A program made the translations under genes and the position numbers. Shown here piece by piece: positions 36,656 through 45,769 of a DNA stretch of 64,000 nucleotides (positions are counted from its first letter, which is position 1; each line of letters begins with the position of its first letter). This stretch comes from Chitinophagaceae bacterium UBA7600 (GTDB taxonomy: Bacteria; Bacteroidota; Bacteroidia; Chitinophagales; Chitinophagaceae), in the NCBI GenBank assembly GCA_002478885.1, contig DLKC01000020.1, positions 8,444-72,443 of the forward strand, in the 5' to 3' direction. The notes below the pieces were generated by a model. That model had not been told where the DNA came from. It did not search any database and saw only the letters and a program-made list of their open reading frames with translations.

Positions 36656-36722
36656 CAAAAAACCGAGCCCTGAAGTGAGTGACACAACCGGCTATGCCAA
36701 TTGCACTAAAGCCGATGCCATG
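36656..36722 (+). repeat. Interspersed intergenic element, copy 16 (GTGACAC core)
   Basis: The core TGAGTGACACAA is at 36676–36687, 38 nt from the stop of the GH109-like gene. The right arm (CCGGCTATGCCAATTGCAC) is nearly that of the copy at 15142. Confidence 0.87.
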
Positions 36723-36724
36723 AA

Positions 36725-38128
36725 TCACTTCATCACTTTTGTGTTTCCGCCTTTCTGCATCGATATATCTACGGGCGCATTGGTCTTCCAGGATCCATTA
36801 GTGAAATCTGGCACATCAATCGAGTTCGAACGATTGGCCACAGACCACTCGCTAAGCGGCGCAATGGAACTCCACAAGGCAGCGTCGTACACATCTATGT
36901 CGAGCGGCAGTCCATTACGAAGGCAATCAATGGTACGCCAGTCCATCAAGAAATCCATGCCTCCATGCCCACCAACCTGTTTCGCCATCTCTCCTATTTT
37001 TTTTACGATCGGTGGCTGGTATTGATCCTGCAGTTTTTTAAATTCTTCATCGCTTAACCATCCTTCATGACTTAAAGCAATCTTTGGTGGGTCGGGATAT
37101 TTTAACGCAGAACCTTTGGTGCCGCTGATCTTATGTATACGCGAATAAACATTGGGCGATGTAACATCGTGCTGAAGCATAATAGTGCGGCCAAGCGCAG
37201 TTTTGATAACGGTCGTGTTCATATTGCCGCGATATTTCTTGCCTGCATATGGCTTATAAAAATCATCTTTTGCAGCAAGATCATTTGCCATTGCGGCCAT
37301 TTGAAAATCGTTACCAGACATAGATGTGAGGTAATCCATTTTATCGCCGCGGTTAATACTCATTGCCTGCGCAACAGGACCAAGTCCATGCGTTGGATAC
37401 AAATTTCCGTTGCGCATATTTTCTTTCAGCCGCCACATATCGGAATAAGTGGTCTTGGAAAAATTGCTATCGATCAGCGTGTGAATATAGGCGCCTTCTC
37501 CATGCACGATCTCACCAAACAATCCCTGCCTGTTCATATTAAGCGTAAGCAGTTCGAAAAAGTCGTAGCAACAATTCTCAAGAATCATACAATGCCTGCG
37601 GGTCTTTTCACTCGTTTCCACCAACTGCCAGCATTCATCAATTGTTTTGGCGGCCGGCACTTCAACGCAGGCATGTTTGCCATGCTGCATCGCGTAAACA
37701 GCCATGGGCGCGTGCAGGCTCCACGGTGTAGCAATGTAAATAAGATCTATATCGTCGCGTTCACACATTTTCTTCCATGCGTCTTCGCTGCTTGTGTACA
37801 GGTCTGGACTGTGGGTGGTTCCTTCAAGTTTCTTTTTCATCGCATTCACCTTGTCGGGTTGCTTATCGCAAAGGCCTTTTATTTGCACGCCTTCAATAAT
37901 GCTCATTCTTTCTACAGCTGCAGGCCCGCGATTACCAAGCCCTATAAAACCGATACGAACGTTATCAAGTTTTGGCGCCGCATAGCCACTCATGTTGAAC
38001 TTTTGCGATTGCGTATTTATCACCTGCGTTGTGGGTCGCATAGCATAAGACCCAGCCATACCGGCACCAGCAATACCGATGCCGGTAAGCCCTGACACCT
38101 TCAGAAAATTTCTGCGATTTTGTTTCAT
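36725..38128 (-). CDS. Gfo/Idh/MocA-family oxidoreductase, GH109-like (secreted by Tat)
   Basis: About 467 aa from the ATG at 38128 (MKQNRRNFLKVSGLTGIGIAG, twin-arginine signal). A Rossmann fold follows (VRIGFIGLGNRGPAAVERM), then IATPWSLHAPMAVYAMQHGKHACVEVPAAKTIDECWQLV. The block MILENCCYDFFELLTLNMNRQGLFGEIVHGEGAYIH is characteristic of GH109 alpha-N-acetylgalactosaminidases, which use tightly bound NAD. Tat export is expected because the cofactor is loaded in the cytoplasm. The likely substrate is an N-acetylhexosamine glycoside, but GH109 members differ and some are simple dehydrogenases. Confidence 0.85.
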   Translation of the reverse strand: MKQNRRNFLKVSGLTGIGIAGAGMAGSYAMRPTTQVINTQSQKFNMSGYAAPKLDNVRIGFIGLGNRGPAAVERMSIIEGVQIKGLCDKQPDKVNAMKKKLEGTTHSPDLYTSSEDAWKKMCERDDIDLIYIATPWSLHAPMAVYAMQHGKHACVEVPAAKTIDECWQLVETSEKTRRHCMILENCCYDFFELLTLNMNRQGLFGEIVHGEGAYIHTLIDSNFSKTTYSDMWRLKENMRNGNLYPTHGLGPVAQAMSINRGDKMDYLTSMSGNDFQMAAMANDLAAKDDFYKPYAGKKYRGNMNTTVIKTALGRTIMLQHDVTSPNVYSRIHKISGTKGSALKYPDPPKIALSHEGWLSDEEFKKLQDQYQPPIVKKIGEMAKQVGGHGGMDFLMDWRTIDCLRNGLPLDIDVYDAALWSSIAPLSEWSVANRSNSIDVPDFTNGSWKTNAPVDISMQKGGNTKVMK

Positions 38129-38157
38129 GATTTTATTTTTAACTATTTGAACTTTTT

Positions 38158-38224
38158 TTGAGCCAGGCTTCATGGCAACTATTGGGCTTTTCTTGCGTCG
38201 CACCCTTGTACGTCATAACGCCAC
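38158..38224 (-). repeat. Interspersed intergenic element, copy 17 (TGCGACGCA core)
   Basis: The core at 38193–38204 on the minus strand reads TTGCGTCGCACC, one base off the consensus. It is 53 nt from the stop of the gene at 38257. Its tail (TTTTTTTGAGCC) points to the GH109-like gene's start. Confidence 0.85.
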
Positions 38225-38256
38225 GCACCAAAGCTTCTTCTTTTTTGTTTATTCAC

Positions 38257-39537
38257 TTATGCTTTAAGCCATTTATCAAACCAATCGAATGCTTCGGCCT
38301 GCATGGCTTTATCAAACTTATGCGGCCCGGGATAGAACGAACATCTATAACGTTCGGAAGCTCCGGTCTTTTCATAAATCTGTTTCAATATCGCATCGGC
38401 ATTTTTCATTTCCGGTAGTGTGTAAAGGTCATCATTGATATCGTTCAACACCAAAGTTGGCGAAGGCGTGCGAAGGCTGATAATCTCGGGAAAGTCCATT
38501 TCATTTGGCAACAGCGGCACATAAACCATCCATGTGTGCGTAAAGGATTTGTGCAACATAAAATCTTTCCATGTCGTCATAAACCCAACCGGCACCGCAC
38601 ATTTAATTCGTTCATCAATACCAGCCATAAATACAGTGCGCATGCCACCCCCTGATAAGCCACCACAGCCGATGCGATCAGCATCTACATCATTTCTTTT
38701 GCAAAGAATATCCAGTGCAATTTTATCTTCTGCAAAGAATACGCCCGGCCATGTTGTTCCCGCGCAGAACAGCGATTTGGCCATAATATGTTCATGTTCC
38801 CCGGCCCATGCGTTGTAGGCGTCAATATTTTCCTGCTTTTCGGGATCACTATCGCTTAAACCTTTTCTTATGTTATCGGGCACATCTGCCAACTTAACTC
38901 TTCTGCTTGCGAAAGGAAATGCGTCTGAAACCAAAACAACATAACCACGCCGTGCAATTTCGTTTGCCCATGCCATGCCTTCATAATATTCCTGTTGATG
39001 TGCAAGCATCATAGGGTGTTGGGTGTCGCTCGTTCTGGTAATTTTTCTTGTGCCAAAGTATTTGTTGCCGCCATGATCATGGAAAGCAAGAATAGCGGGC
39101 AATTTTCCCTTTGCATTTGCGGGCTTTAGTACGATCGCTTCGGTTGCATTGCCATAAGCTAACTGCCAGGAAATTTCCTCCACATGGAGGCCATCATATT
39201 CATATTGCCTGTTTACTTTCACATCAGGCATCCCGCCCATCTCCGGAATAGACAGGCGATCGGTTAGTTGCTTTCTTGCTGTCTTACGCCAATCATTCAC
39301 ATTTTTAAAATGCCCATTCCGAAAGGAATGCGATGGAAGTTTTTTTTCAATGAGCGACGCTGCCCATTCGCCATACTGTCCAATCAGGCTAGTGCTGTTT
39401 TCGTTATTCATTGTCTGCAATATTTCTGGTTGAAGTTCTGAAGCATTTGCAAAAGGCTGCATCAGGTTGCCCCCTGCGAAAGCCAGCCCGGTAAGGCCTG
39501 CAGACTTTATAAACTCCCTTCGTTTATTTTTTTTCAT
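38257..39537 (-). CDS. Tat-exported alpha/beta hydrolase (acetyl-xylan-esterase/dienelactone-hydrolase-like)
   Basis: About 426 aa. Start 39537 (MKKNKRREFIKSAGLTGLAFAGG, twin-arginine signal) or 9 nt upstream. The fold shows LAFHDHGGNKYFG (oxyanion region), CGGLSGGGMRTVFMAG (nucleophile Ser), NDINDDLYTLPEM (acid) and YPGPHKFDKAMQAEAFDWFDKW (His). The architecture matches large secreted esterases often found in polysaccharide clusters. The upstream serine hydrolase gene ends within a few bases of this start, so the two form an operon. Confidence 0.85.
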   Translation of the reverse strand: MKKNKRREFIKSAGLTGLAFAGGNLMQPFANASELQPEILQTMNNENSTSLIGQYGEWAASLIEKKLPSHSFRNGHFKNVNDWRKTARKQLTDRLSIPEMGGMPDVKVNRQYEYDGLHVEEISWQLAYGNATEAIVLKPANAKGKLPAILAFHDHGGNKYFGTRKITRTSDTQHPMMLAHQQEYYEGMAWANEIARRGYVVLVSDAFPFASRRVKLADVPDNIRKGLSDSDPEKQENIDAYNAWAGEHEHIMAKSLFCAGTTWPGVFFAEDKIALDILCKRNDVDADRIGCGGLSGGGMRTVFMAGIDERIKCAVPVGFMTTWKDFMLHKSFTHTWMVYVPLLPNEMDFPEIISLRTPSPTLVLNDINDDLYTLPEMKNADAILKQIYEKTGASERYRCSFYPGPHKFDKAMQAEAFDWFDKWLKA

Positions 39538-39548
39538 TGCCGGCATGT

Positions 39549-40817
39549 TTATTCATTCAATGCGGCATGTGCCATCATGTTAAAATAATCGGCGAGCTGC
39601 CCATGAGTTGTACCAGACAACTGCCTGTAAAAAACAATAACCATTTTATCTTTTGGATCAACCCAATAGCTGGTGGCGAATGCACCGCCCCAACTGTATG
39701 TTCCTTCGTGGTTCAATGATTTGCCGCTGGTTTCATTTGTTACAATTGAAAAACCCAGCCCAAATTTGTTGCCGCCAAAATCTATATCGCCGATCTGGTT
39801 TTGCGTCATAATGCGCACTGTGTTGGGGCTTAATAATCGCACCCCGTTATACTCGCCGCCGTTAAGCATCATTTGCAGGAAGATTGCATAATCATATATA
39901 GTAGACGAAAGCCCGCCCCCACCTGAGAAATAGGCTTTTTTCTTAAGAGGATAATCCGCGCTGATACCGAGTGTTTTTTCTGTTAGCATATTCAAATGCC
40001 CCAGAGAATCCTCCCGGTACATTGTTGCAAGCCTTGAGGCCTTCTCTGCGGGTACATTAAAATAAGTGTCCTTCATTCCCAATGGCTGGAATATCCTTTT
40101 CTGAAAAAACGCATCCAGTGACATGCCCGACCATATTTCCACCAGGTAGCCGAGCAGGTCAATACCCAAGCTGTAAGACCATCTTTCACCAGGCTGGTTC
40201 ATGAGCGGTAACGTGCCCAGCCGCGTCATGGCCTGGGCAAGTGACTGGTCATATACTTCAAGGCCTGCCGTGATATTGTTCTTCGCATAAATGGCCTTTG
40301 CTTCAGGGCTTCCTATTTGAGCGTACCCAAGTCCTGAAGTGTGTGTGATAATATCCCTGATTGTAATATTTCTTTTCGCAGGAACAGTTGTATACGTAGA
40401 ATCCGCGGGATTAAACTTGTCCAACACCTGCTGGTTGGCAAAAGACGGAATGTACTTTGCAACAGGATCATCAAGCAAAAACTTTCCTTCTTCGAAAAGG
40501 ATCATTGCCGCTGCTGTTGTGATGGCTTTTGTTTGCGAAGCGATACGAAAAATATCATCCTTGGGCAAAGGCGTTTTCATTTCTGTATTATCGTAACCGG
40601 CAGATTTGTAGTAAACCACTACTCCATTCCTGGCGATAAAACCTACGGCTCCATTGACCCAACCTTTCTTCACCCAATCGTTCATCGCATCATCAATCCG
40701 TTTTAAACGATCTGCTGAAAAGCCCTGCTGCGAGGGATTTGGCGAAACAGTTAGTTTTTGTGAAACAGCAATAAATACTGTTAATACAAAAGGCAGGAAA
40801 AGTATTATTTTTTTCAT
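39549..40817 (-). CDS. Secreted beta-lactamase-fold serine hydrolase (EstB-like)
   Basis: 422 aa with a signal peptide (VFIAVSQ, residue ~20). The SxxK motif is S94-Q-T-K97, YSLG is the tyrosine motif, and HEGTYSWGGAFATSYWVDP gives the third motif (H-x-G type rather than KTG). This pattern belongs to class C-like esterases such as EstB and not to ordinary beta-lactamases. It precedes an alpha/beta hydrolase in one operon, which suggests ester cleavage. An interspersed element separates it from the FAH-family gene. Confidence 0.87.
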   Translation of the reverse strand: MKKIILFLPFVLTVFIAVSQKLTVSPNPSQQGFSADRLKRIDDAMNDWVKKGWVNGAVGFIARNGVVVYYKSAGYDNTEMKTPLPKDDIFRIASQTKAITTAAAMILFEEGKFLLDDPVAKYIPSFANQQVLDKFNPADSTYTTVPAKRNITIRDIITHTSGLGYAQIGSPEAKAIYAKNNITAGLEVYDQSLAQAMTRLGTLPLMNQPGERWSYSLGIDLLGYLVEIWSGMSLDAFFQKRIFQPLGMKDTYFNVPAEKASRLATMYREDSLGHLNMLTEKTLGISADYPLKKKAYFSGGGGLSSTIYDYAIFLQMMLNGGEYNGVRLLSPNTVRIMTQNQIGDIDFGGNKFGLGFSIVTNETSGKSLNHEGTYSWGGAFATSYWVDPKDKMVIVFYRQLSGTTHGQLADYFNMMAHAALNE

Positions 40818-40838
40818 TGATTTGCTTTATTTGCTGAG

Positions 40839-40905
40839 TAATGTTGAAAGCGAACAAGTGAGTGACACAAGGGACGCTGATCAATGCGATTAAGCCCGCT
40901 TCAAG
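40839..40905 (+). repeat. Interspersed intergenic element, copy 18 (GTGACAC core)
   Basis: The core TGAGTGACACAA is at 40859–40870, 39 nt from the FAH-family stop. TTGAAAGCG and CGCTTCAA flank it (8 bp complementary with one bulge). Confidence 0.87.
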
Positions 40906-40908
40906 ATC

Positions 40909-41757
40909 CTATTTCTTTACAGTAACCGTATTCGTTAATGTGCCGATACTCCCGATCGTGATATTGACCACGTCATTTTCGTGCAGGGTGAAATCGTTTG
41001 GCGGAACAACGCAGGTCCCGGTCATTAAAAAACAACCCTGCGGAAAATCCATCTCACGAAACAAAAAAGATGCAAGCTCTTTCAGCGAACGTTTCATCCG
41101 GCTAAGCGTGGTAGAGTCATCGAACATTCTCTGGCCGCCGCGAAAGATGGTCATATGAATCACCGTATCCGGCGGGATCGCCTGTTCAAGCACCTGCAAA
41201 CAGGGGCCCAGGGATGCGCTGCGTTCGTACATTTTTGCTTGTGGTAAATACAACGGGTTTTCGCCTTCGATGCTACGTGAACTCATGTCGTTGCCAATCG
41301 TATATGCCTGGATATTTCCTTCGTCGTTGATGAATAAAGTAAGCTCGGGTTCCGGCACATTCCATGTTGAGTCTTTGCGAATGCGCACTTCCTGTTTGTG
41401 CCCCGCAACGCGATGCGGCAAAGATTTGAAGAACAATTCAGGCCGCTCTGCTTCATAAACGCGCTGGTAACAATCAGCGGCGCCTGTGTCTTCCGATTCT
41501 TCCATGCGTGCATCGCGACTGCGTAAGTAGGTTACGCCGGCCGCCCAGACTTCCTGCGAGCCTATTGGCGGCAACAAATAATTTTCGATATAATTCTCCG
41601 CCTCTGCCCTGCTTATGATTTCCAGCGCCGGAATTTCGCCGATGATATCCTGGTAGAGGTTGGACTGGTTTATCACCGCATCCCAGTCATTGCTAAGCCT
41701 GTACCAGTTACTCTTGTAATGAAGCAGGTTTGCTTTGGAAGTTTTGTATAAATGCAT
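40909..41757 (-). CDS. FAH-family protein, 2-keto-3-deoxy-pentonate dehydratase-like
   Basis: 282 aa, cytoplasmic. The FAH fold shows the metal-binding EPELTLFIN and [31 protein letters not shown]; the N-terminal [15 protein letters not shown] is typical of the KdaD-like branch, which dehydrates 2-keto-3-deoxy-arabinonate to 2,5-dioxopentanoate (2-oxoglutarate semialdehyde). The aldehyde dehydrogenase that would use this product is two genes upstream (43231). The FAH superfamily is broad, so the reaction is an inference from branch motifs and context. It starts 9 nt after the lipoprotein gene. Confidence 0.78.
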   Translation of the reverse strand: MHLYKTSKANLLHYKSNWYRLSNDWDAVINQSNLYQDIIGEIPALEIISRAEAENYIENYLLPPIGSQEVWAAGVTYLRSRDARMEESEDTGAADCYQRVYEAERPELFFKSLPHRVAGHKQEVRIRKDSTWNVPEPELTLFINDEGNIQAYTIGNDMSSRSIEGENPLYLPQAKMYERSASLGPCLQVLEQAIPPDTVIHMTIFRGGQRMFDDSTTLSRMKRSLKELASFLFREMDFPQGCFLMTGTCVVPPNDFTLHENDVVNITIGSIGTLTNTVTVKK

Positions 41758-41766
41758 GTTTCTTTT

Positions 41767-43017
41767 TTATTTTTTGATAGTATCCAAATCAACACCCAGC
41801 AGTTGCTGCGTAAGTTTATTCAACAAGTTATAATCGCCCTGCAAATGCATAGTTGTTTGCTTGTAAACGCCGGTTGCTCCTTTCTTTAAATCCAGCGCCG
41901 GCGACGATGATTCCACTTCGTAAAAAGGGCCCATCTGCGTACCGTCGGCGAGTGGCCCATCGTTATAGGAATTAATCACATCGCCCTTGTAAGGCGTTTT
42001 CTGTAATTCCCATTTACTGTTTACATACTGCGCGTCTTTGTGCACTTCAGGCAATACCAGCGTGAGCACATCTTTTTCAAAATCAAAACTTGCTGCAATG
42101 GGTTTTGCGATCATTGGTGACAGGCCAATCTTACTCCGGTATTTACCGTCGCAGGTAAAAAAGAGCACACTGTCTTTTACCTGTAACCGCTCCGGGGGCA
42201 CGGTTCCAAAATAATTGTCGGTGATAAAACTTCTTGCACCAGGCACGCCCTGGAACGGAATGATGACCGTTGTCTTCGCGGATGGAGTAAACATTCCCAA
42301 TAACCAAATCGACAAAACACCTTTGTCTTTTGACCAATCCCGGTCGCCGCTGTTTGTGATTTTATTCTCAGTTTCAAATGCCACCATATGCACGCCTTCC
42401 GGAATGGCTGCATTGATTTTTGTTTCAGCTGCCTGCCTGCTTAACAGCGAAACACTGCGTTCGATATTGATATTAAAAATAGTGCCGCTATAATTTGTAA
42501 GTGTGGCCTTTTGAGTAAATACGGCTTTTGATTTGTCAGATTGTGCAACATCGTAGGGAATACTGTCTATAACCGCCGGCACCTGCCAGTTCTTATAAAC
42601 AAAAGAATCGCTGCCTTTAAAATAAATGGAATACTGGCCGCCTTCGGGACCAAGCCAAAAACGCTCCTCGCCGCCAAAAGCATTCATGTGCGGCAATTTT
42701 TTGCCAGACGCTATCAGGTCGTATTTCATCCAGCCATAGCTGATGCCGGTGTCACCGGTGGCGGTACTTGTCATAACCCGTCCCTGGAAATCCGCTGACA
42801 GCAATACTTTGGCGCTGCCATCTTCGCTGGTGAGTTCAACAACTTTTGTGTTGTTTTTTTTCAGAAAAGCCGCGTCGTAACCATAGCTGCCTTTACTAAA
42901 ACTAACCGCTGTCGCGGCGCTGCTTTCTTCATGGGTTGCATTGTTGTTGCACGCTATAACAGCAATAGCAAAGGCTATTGCGCTTATTGGTTTGACAATT
43001 GTTTTGGTTTGCTTCAT
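41767..43017 (-). CDS. Lipoprotein with mutarotase-like beta-sandwich (DUF6786-like)
   Basis: 416 aa. SPII signal (AIAFAIAVIAC), Ser/Ala-rich linker, then a long beta-rich domain with MNAFGGEERFWLGPEGGQYSIYF, NINIERSVSLL, VAFETENKITNSGDRDWSKDKGVLSIWLLGMF and the C-terminal DGPLADGTQMGPFYEVESSSPA. The pattern resembles the galactose-mutarotase-like super-sandwich of uncharacterised Bacteroidota lipoproteins. I recall it as DUF6786, without certainty. It could bind or epimerise a sugar in the periplasm. It is co-transcribed with the FAH-family gene. Confidence 0.7.
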   Translation of the reverse strand: MKQTKTIVKPISAIAFAIAVIACNNNATHEESSAATAVSFSKGSYGYDAAFLKKNNTKVVELTSEDGSAKVLLSADFQGRVMTSTATGDTGISYGWMKYDLIASGKKLPHMNAFGGEERFWLGPEGGQYSIYFKGSDSFVYKNWQVPAVIDSIPYDVAQSDKSKAVFTQKATLTNYSGTIFNINIERSVSLLSRQAAETKINAAIPEGVHMVAFETENKITNSGDRDWSKDKGVLSIWLLGMFTPSAKTTVIIPFQGVPGARSFITDNYFGTVPPERLQVKDSVLFFTCDGKYRSKIGLSPMIAKPIAASFDFEKDVLTLVLPEVHKDAQYVNSKWELQKTPYKGDVINSYNDGPLADGTQMGPFYEVESSSPALDLKKGATGVYKQTTMHLQGDYNLLNKLTQQLLGVDLDTIKK

Positions 43018-43040
43018 GTGCTTGATACGTTAGATTTTTT

Positions 43041-43107
43041 TTGTTTGCCAGCATTTGTTTTTCATAGCGGCTTCGTTGTGTCACTCACTTCAAGGTTCCG
43101 ATCGCAA
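43041..43107 (-). repeat. Interspersed intergenic element, copy 19 (GTGACAC core)
   Basis: The core is at 43076–43087 on the minus strand, the only minus-strand copy of this core type. It faces the copy at 43176, with 100 nt between core starts. Complementary flanks ATTTG / CAAAT (5 bp). Confidence 0.85.
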
Positions 43108-43155
43108 ATCATTAACAGCGAACTGTAAAACCGGTTATACAAAAGGCGTGTTGAA

Positions 43156-43222
43156 TAAAGCCGCGAAAGCCGAAGAGTGCGACGCAAGCGAAGCCACATT
43201 TTTATTCAAAAGCCCGGAACAT
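43156..43222 (+). repeat. Interspersed intergenic element, copy 20 (TGCGACGCA core)
   Basis: The core is at 43176–43187, 44 nt from the aldehyde dehydrogenase stop. TTGAATAAA (43151–43159) and TTTATTCAA (43201–43209) form the best arm pairing of any copy (9 bp). Confidence 0.9.
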
Positions 43223-43230
43223 AAAGAACT

Positions 43231-44736
43231 TTACAGAATATCTTCATCGGTATAATTTCCATTTACCATGCGCCAGACCTGCGCCGGATTCTCATTTTTC
43301 AACTCGTCAGGCAACAGGACCTGCGGACAATTCTGGTAACATACTGCTCTTGTAAACCGAAAGATCGCATTGGTGCCTACAGACGTGGTTTTGCTGTCGG
43401 TCGTTGCGGGGTAAGGACCGCCATGCACCATGGCATACGTAACCTCCACACCGGTAGGTACATTGTTGAAAATAATCCTGCCCGCTTTCAATTCAAGCTG
43501 GCGCACCAGTTTTTCATTTGCTGTTATATCATCTTCTGTTCCCCAAACACTGCAGGTAAGCTGTCCTTCAAGCGCCGCAGCGATGCTGAGCATTTCGGCT
43601 TCATCGTCAGCGATCACGTGAATTGACAAAGGCCCAAACACTTCGTGCGATAAATTTTTATCGGCCAGGAAATCTTTACCGGACACCTTAAACATATAAG
43701 CACTTATATAATCGCCGGGCACTTCCTTTCCTGAAACCAGTTTGCCTAGTTTATCATTTTGCTGCAACGCACCAACGCCTGCTTTAAAGCCTTTGCAAAT
43801 AGGCCCGGTGAGCATTAGCGCAGCCGGCGCGTTTTGAATATGCGTGGCAAACTGTTGCAGGAATTGTTCCGTTGCTTCACTTTTTAAAGAAATGATCAAA
43901 CCTGGGTTGGTGCAAAATTGTCCGGTACTTAAAAGGTTTGATGTGGCGAGTTTCTCAGCAAGTTCAGCAGATTGTTCTTTAACAATACCAGGCAAAATAA
44001 ACACGGGGTTAACACTGCCCATCTCTGCGTAAACAGGAATTGGTTCTGCCCTTCGAACAGCTGCATCAAAAATGGCTTTACCAGCGTTAAGCGAACCGGT
44101 GAAGCCTACCGCTTTTATGTGGGGATTTGTTACCAGTTCAATGCTGGCGTGGTTATCAGTTGTATGAATGATAGAGAAAACGCCATCCGGCAAGCCGCAT
44201 ATGGGAACCGATGCATAAATGATCGTGGCCACTTTATCCGACGTTTCAGGATGACCCGGATGCGCTTTACAAACAACCGGGCAACCGGCAGCCAAGGCAG
44301 ATGCAGTATCGCCCCCCGCTACCGAAAAAGCAAAAGGGAAATTACTTGCGCCAAACACAGCCACGGGTCCGAGTGGCATTTGCATTTGTCTTATATCGGG
44401 CCTGGGAAATGGTTTTCGATCGGGTATCGCTGTGTCGATGATGGCGTTAACCCATGAGCCATCAGTTAACAATGCGGCAAACATTCTCAATTGAGCAATC
44501 GTGCGGACAAGTTCACCCTCAAGGCGGGGCCTGGGAAGATGAGTTTCCTTCATGGCTGTTTCAACGAGGTCGTCTTTTGCAGAAGCAATATTGTCTGCTA
44601 TCGTTTCCAAAAACAATGCTTTTTGTTCGCCGCTTTTAAGCCGGTATGCTTTAAATGCTTTGTTCGCCTTCGCCGCAGCATTCGCAATTTCTTCCGAAGA
44701 GGCTGCCCTTGGTTTGTACACTGAATTATCGTTCAT
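43231..44736 (-). CDS. 2,5-dioxovalerate (2-oxoglutarate semialdehyde) dehydrogenase-like
   Basis: 501 aa from the ATG at 44736 (MNDNSVYKPRAASSEEIANAAAKANKAF). NAD(P)-aldehyde dehydrogenase fold: FPFAFSVAGGDTASALAAGCPVVCKAHPGHPETS, catalytic E238 in YAEMG and C275 in STGQFCTNPG. The HPGHP motif and the C-terminal MVHGGPYPATTD are characteristic of KGSADH enzymes. They oxidise 2-oxoglutarate semialdehyde to 2-oxoglutarate at the end of non-phosphorylative pentose or hexarate pathways. The FAH-type dehydratase downstream would make its substrate. The gene starts 1 nt after the propeller gene's stop. Confidence 0.88.
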   Translation of the reverse strand: MNDNSVYKPRAASSEEIANAAAKANKAFKAYRLKSGEQKALFLETIADNIASAKDDLVETAMKETHLPRPRLEGELVRTIAQLRMFAALLTDGSWVNAIIDTAIPDRKPFPRPDIRQMQMPLGPVAVFGASNFPFAFSVAGGDTASALAAGCPVVCKAHPGHPETSDKVATIIYASVPICGLPDGVFSIIHTTDNHASIELVTNPHIKAVGFTGSLNAGKAIFDAAVRRAEPIPVYAEMGSVNPVFILPGIVKEQSAELAEKLATSNLLSTGQFCTNPGLIISLKSEATEQFLQQFATHIQNAPAALMLTGPICKGFKAGVGALQQNDKLGKLVSGKEVPGDYISAYMFKVSGKDFLADKNLSHEVFGPLSIHVIADDEAEMLSIAAALEGQLTCSVWGTEDDITANEKLVRQLELKAGRIIFNNVPTGVEVTYAMVHGGPYPATTDSKTTSVGTNAIFRFTRAVCYQNCPQVLLPDELKNENPAQVWRMVNGNYTDEDIL

Positions 44737-44737
44737 C

Positions 44738-45769
44738 TTAATTTTTTTGTGTTGTCGTTTTCCTGAATTTTTGAACCATGTTACCATATATGTCGCCCAC
44801 ATAAATGTTGCCCTCATCGTCGGTTGCGATATCGTGGTAGCGGCAGGCCGGGCCTTCGTATGAACCCGATCTTCCAAACCTGTTATTTGTATCACCTTTG
44901 CTATCGAAAATAATCACATCAGATCCAACAGGGTCTTTTACGTCGCGTGCTATATAGTCAACGGCAAGCACTTCCTTCAGCTTTTTATCAAAAGTTACCG
45001 AATACATATTGCCAAAACCTGCCGCTGCATATTCACGCAAAAATTTGCCTGTTGAATCAAATAGCTGCACGCGCCTGTTCTCCCTGTCGGCAACAACTAC
45101 GTTTTCATTTTCGTCAAGTGTTATGCCATGGGGAATATTAAACTCACCTGGCCCACTCCCCTCTTTGCCCCAGGCAAAAAGAAATTTTCCATCTGCAGAG
45201 AACTTCGCTACCCTGCTGTTGCCATAGCCATCGCTTACATAAAAGGCGCCGTTTTTTGTTACAGCCACGTCTGTAGGCATATTGAAATGCCCGCCATCGT
45301 CTCCGGCGATCTTTGTTGTACCAATCGACATTAACAGTTTACCATCGTGGCTGAATTTGAAGACCTGTTGTAGTGCTACATCCGTCAGCCATATATTATC
45401 ATCTTTATCCACTGTTAAGCCATGCGGCATAATAAACATATGGCTGCCCCAGCTATTGACAAGTGTTCCTTTATCGCGATCGAGTTCGAGCACGGTGTTT
45501 GCCTGGATCAAAGAATCGGGCATCGGGCCTGCCAATGGCCATTCACGGTAAGCCCTTTGAAAAACAAAAACATGTTGTTTACTGTCAATACCAATCCCGG
45601 TTGGATTCCCGAGCTTAAGTGCTGCCGGTAACCGGGGCCAGTCCTTTACCAGTTCATAACCAGCCAACTCCATGTTTGCGGGCTGCGAGGCCTGCCCGGG
45701 CAAAACATTGTCTCCGCAGAAAAGAGCAACCGAAATGTACATGCAACACATGGCTATTTTCATTTCCAC
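44738..45769 (-). CDS. Secreted NHL-repeat beta-propeller protein
   Basis: About 341–343 aa. It starts at the GTG at 45769, overlapping the GH172 stop by one base, or at the ATG at 45763 (MKIAMCCMYISVALFCG, signal peptide). NHL repeats include NPTGIGIDSKQHVFVFQR, MPHGLTVDKDDNIWLTDVALQQVFKFS, MPTDVAVTKNGAFYVSDGYGNSRVAKFS, IPHGITLDENENVVVADRENRRVQLFD and DIATDDEGNIYVGDIYGNMVQKF, a six-bladed propeller. Related folds bind proteins or ligands, or act as lactonases or amidating lyases. Between a glycosidase and a sugar-acid dehydrogenase a lactonase role is attractive but unproven. Confidence 0.82.
   Translation of the reverse strand: MEMKIAMCCMYISVALFCGDNVLPGQASQPANMELAGYELVKDWPRLPAALKLGNPTGIGIDSKQHVFVFQRAYREWPLAGPMPDSLIQANTVLELDRDKGTLVNSWGSHMFIMPHGLTVDKDDNIWLTDVALQQVFKFSHDGKLLMSIGTTKIAGDDGGHFNMPTDVAVTKNGAFYVSDGYGNSRVAKFSADGKFLFAWGKEGSGPGEFNIPHGITLDENENVVVADRENRRVQLFDSTGKFLREYAAAGFGNMYSVTFDKKLKEVLAVDYIARDVKDPVGSDVIIFDSKGDTNNRFGRSGSYEGPACRYHDIATDDEGNIYVGDIYGNMVQKFRKTTTQKN

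Larger units (their letters stand above)
36377..36724. other. Gene-free region with two elements
   Basis: No credible ORF. It holds the TGCGACGCA-type element (core 36500, minus) and the GTGACAC-type element (core 36676, plus), which face each other. The sequence between is AT-rich. Confidence 0.6.

Noticed and set aside
37133..38095. 320-aa plus-strand frame
   Set aside because: It lies wholly antisense to the GH109-like gene and has Cys/His-rich, non-protein-like composition.
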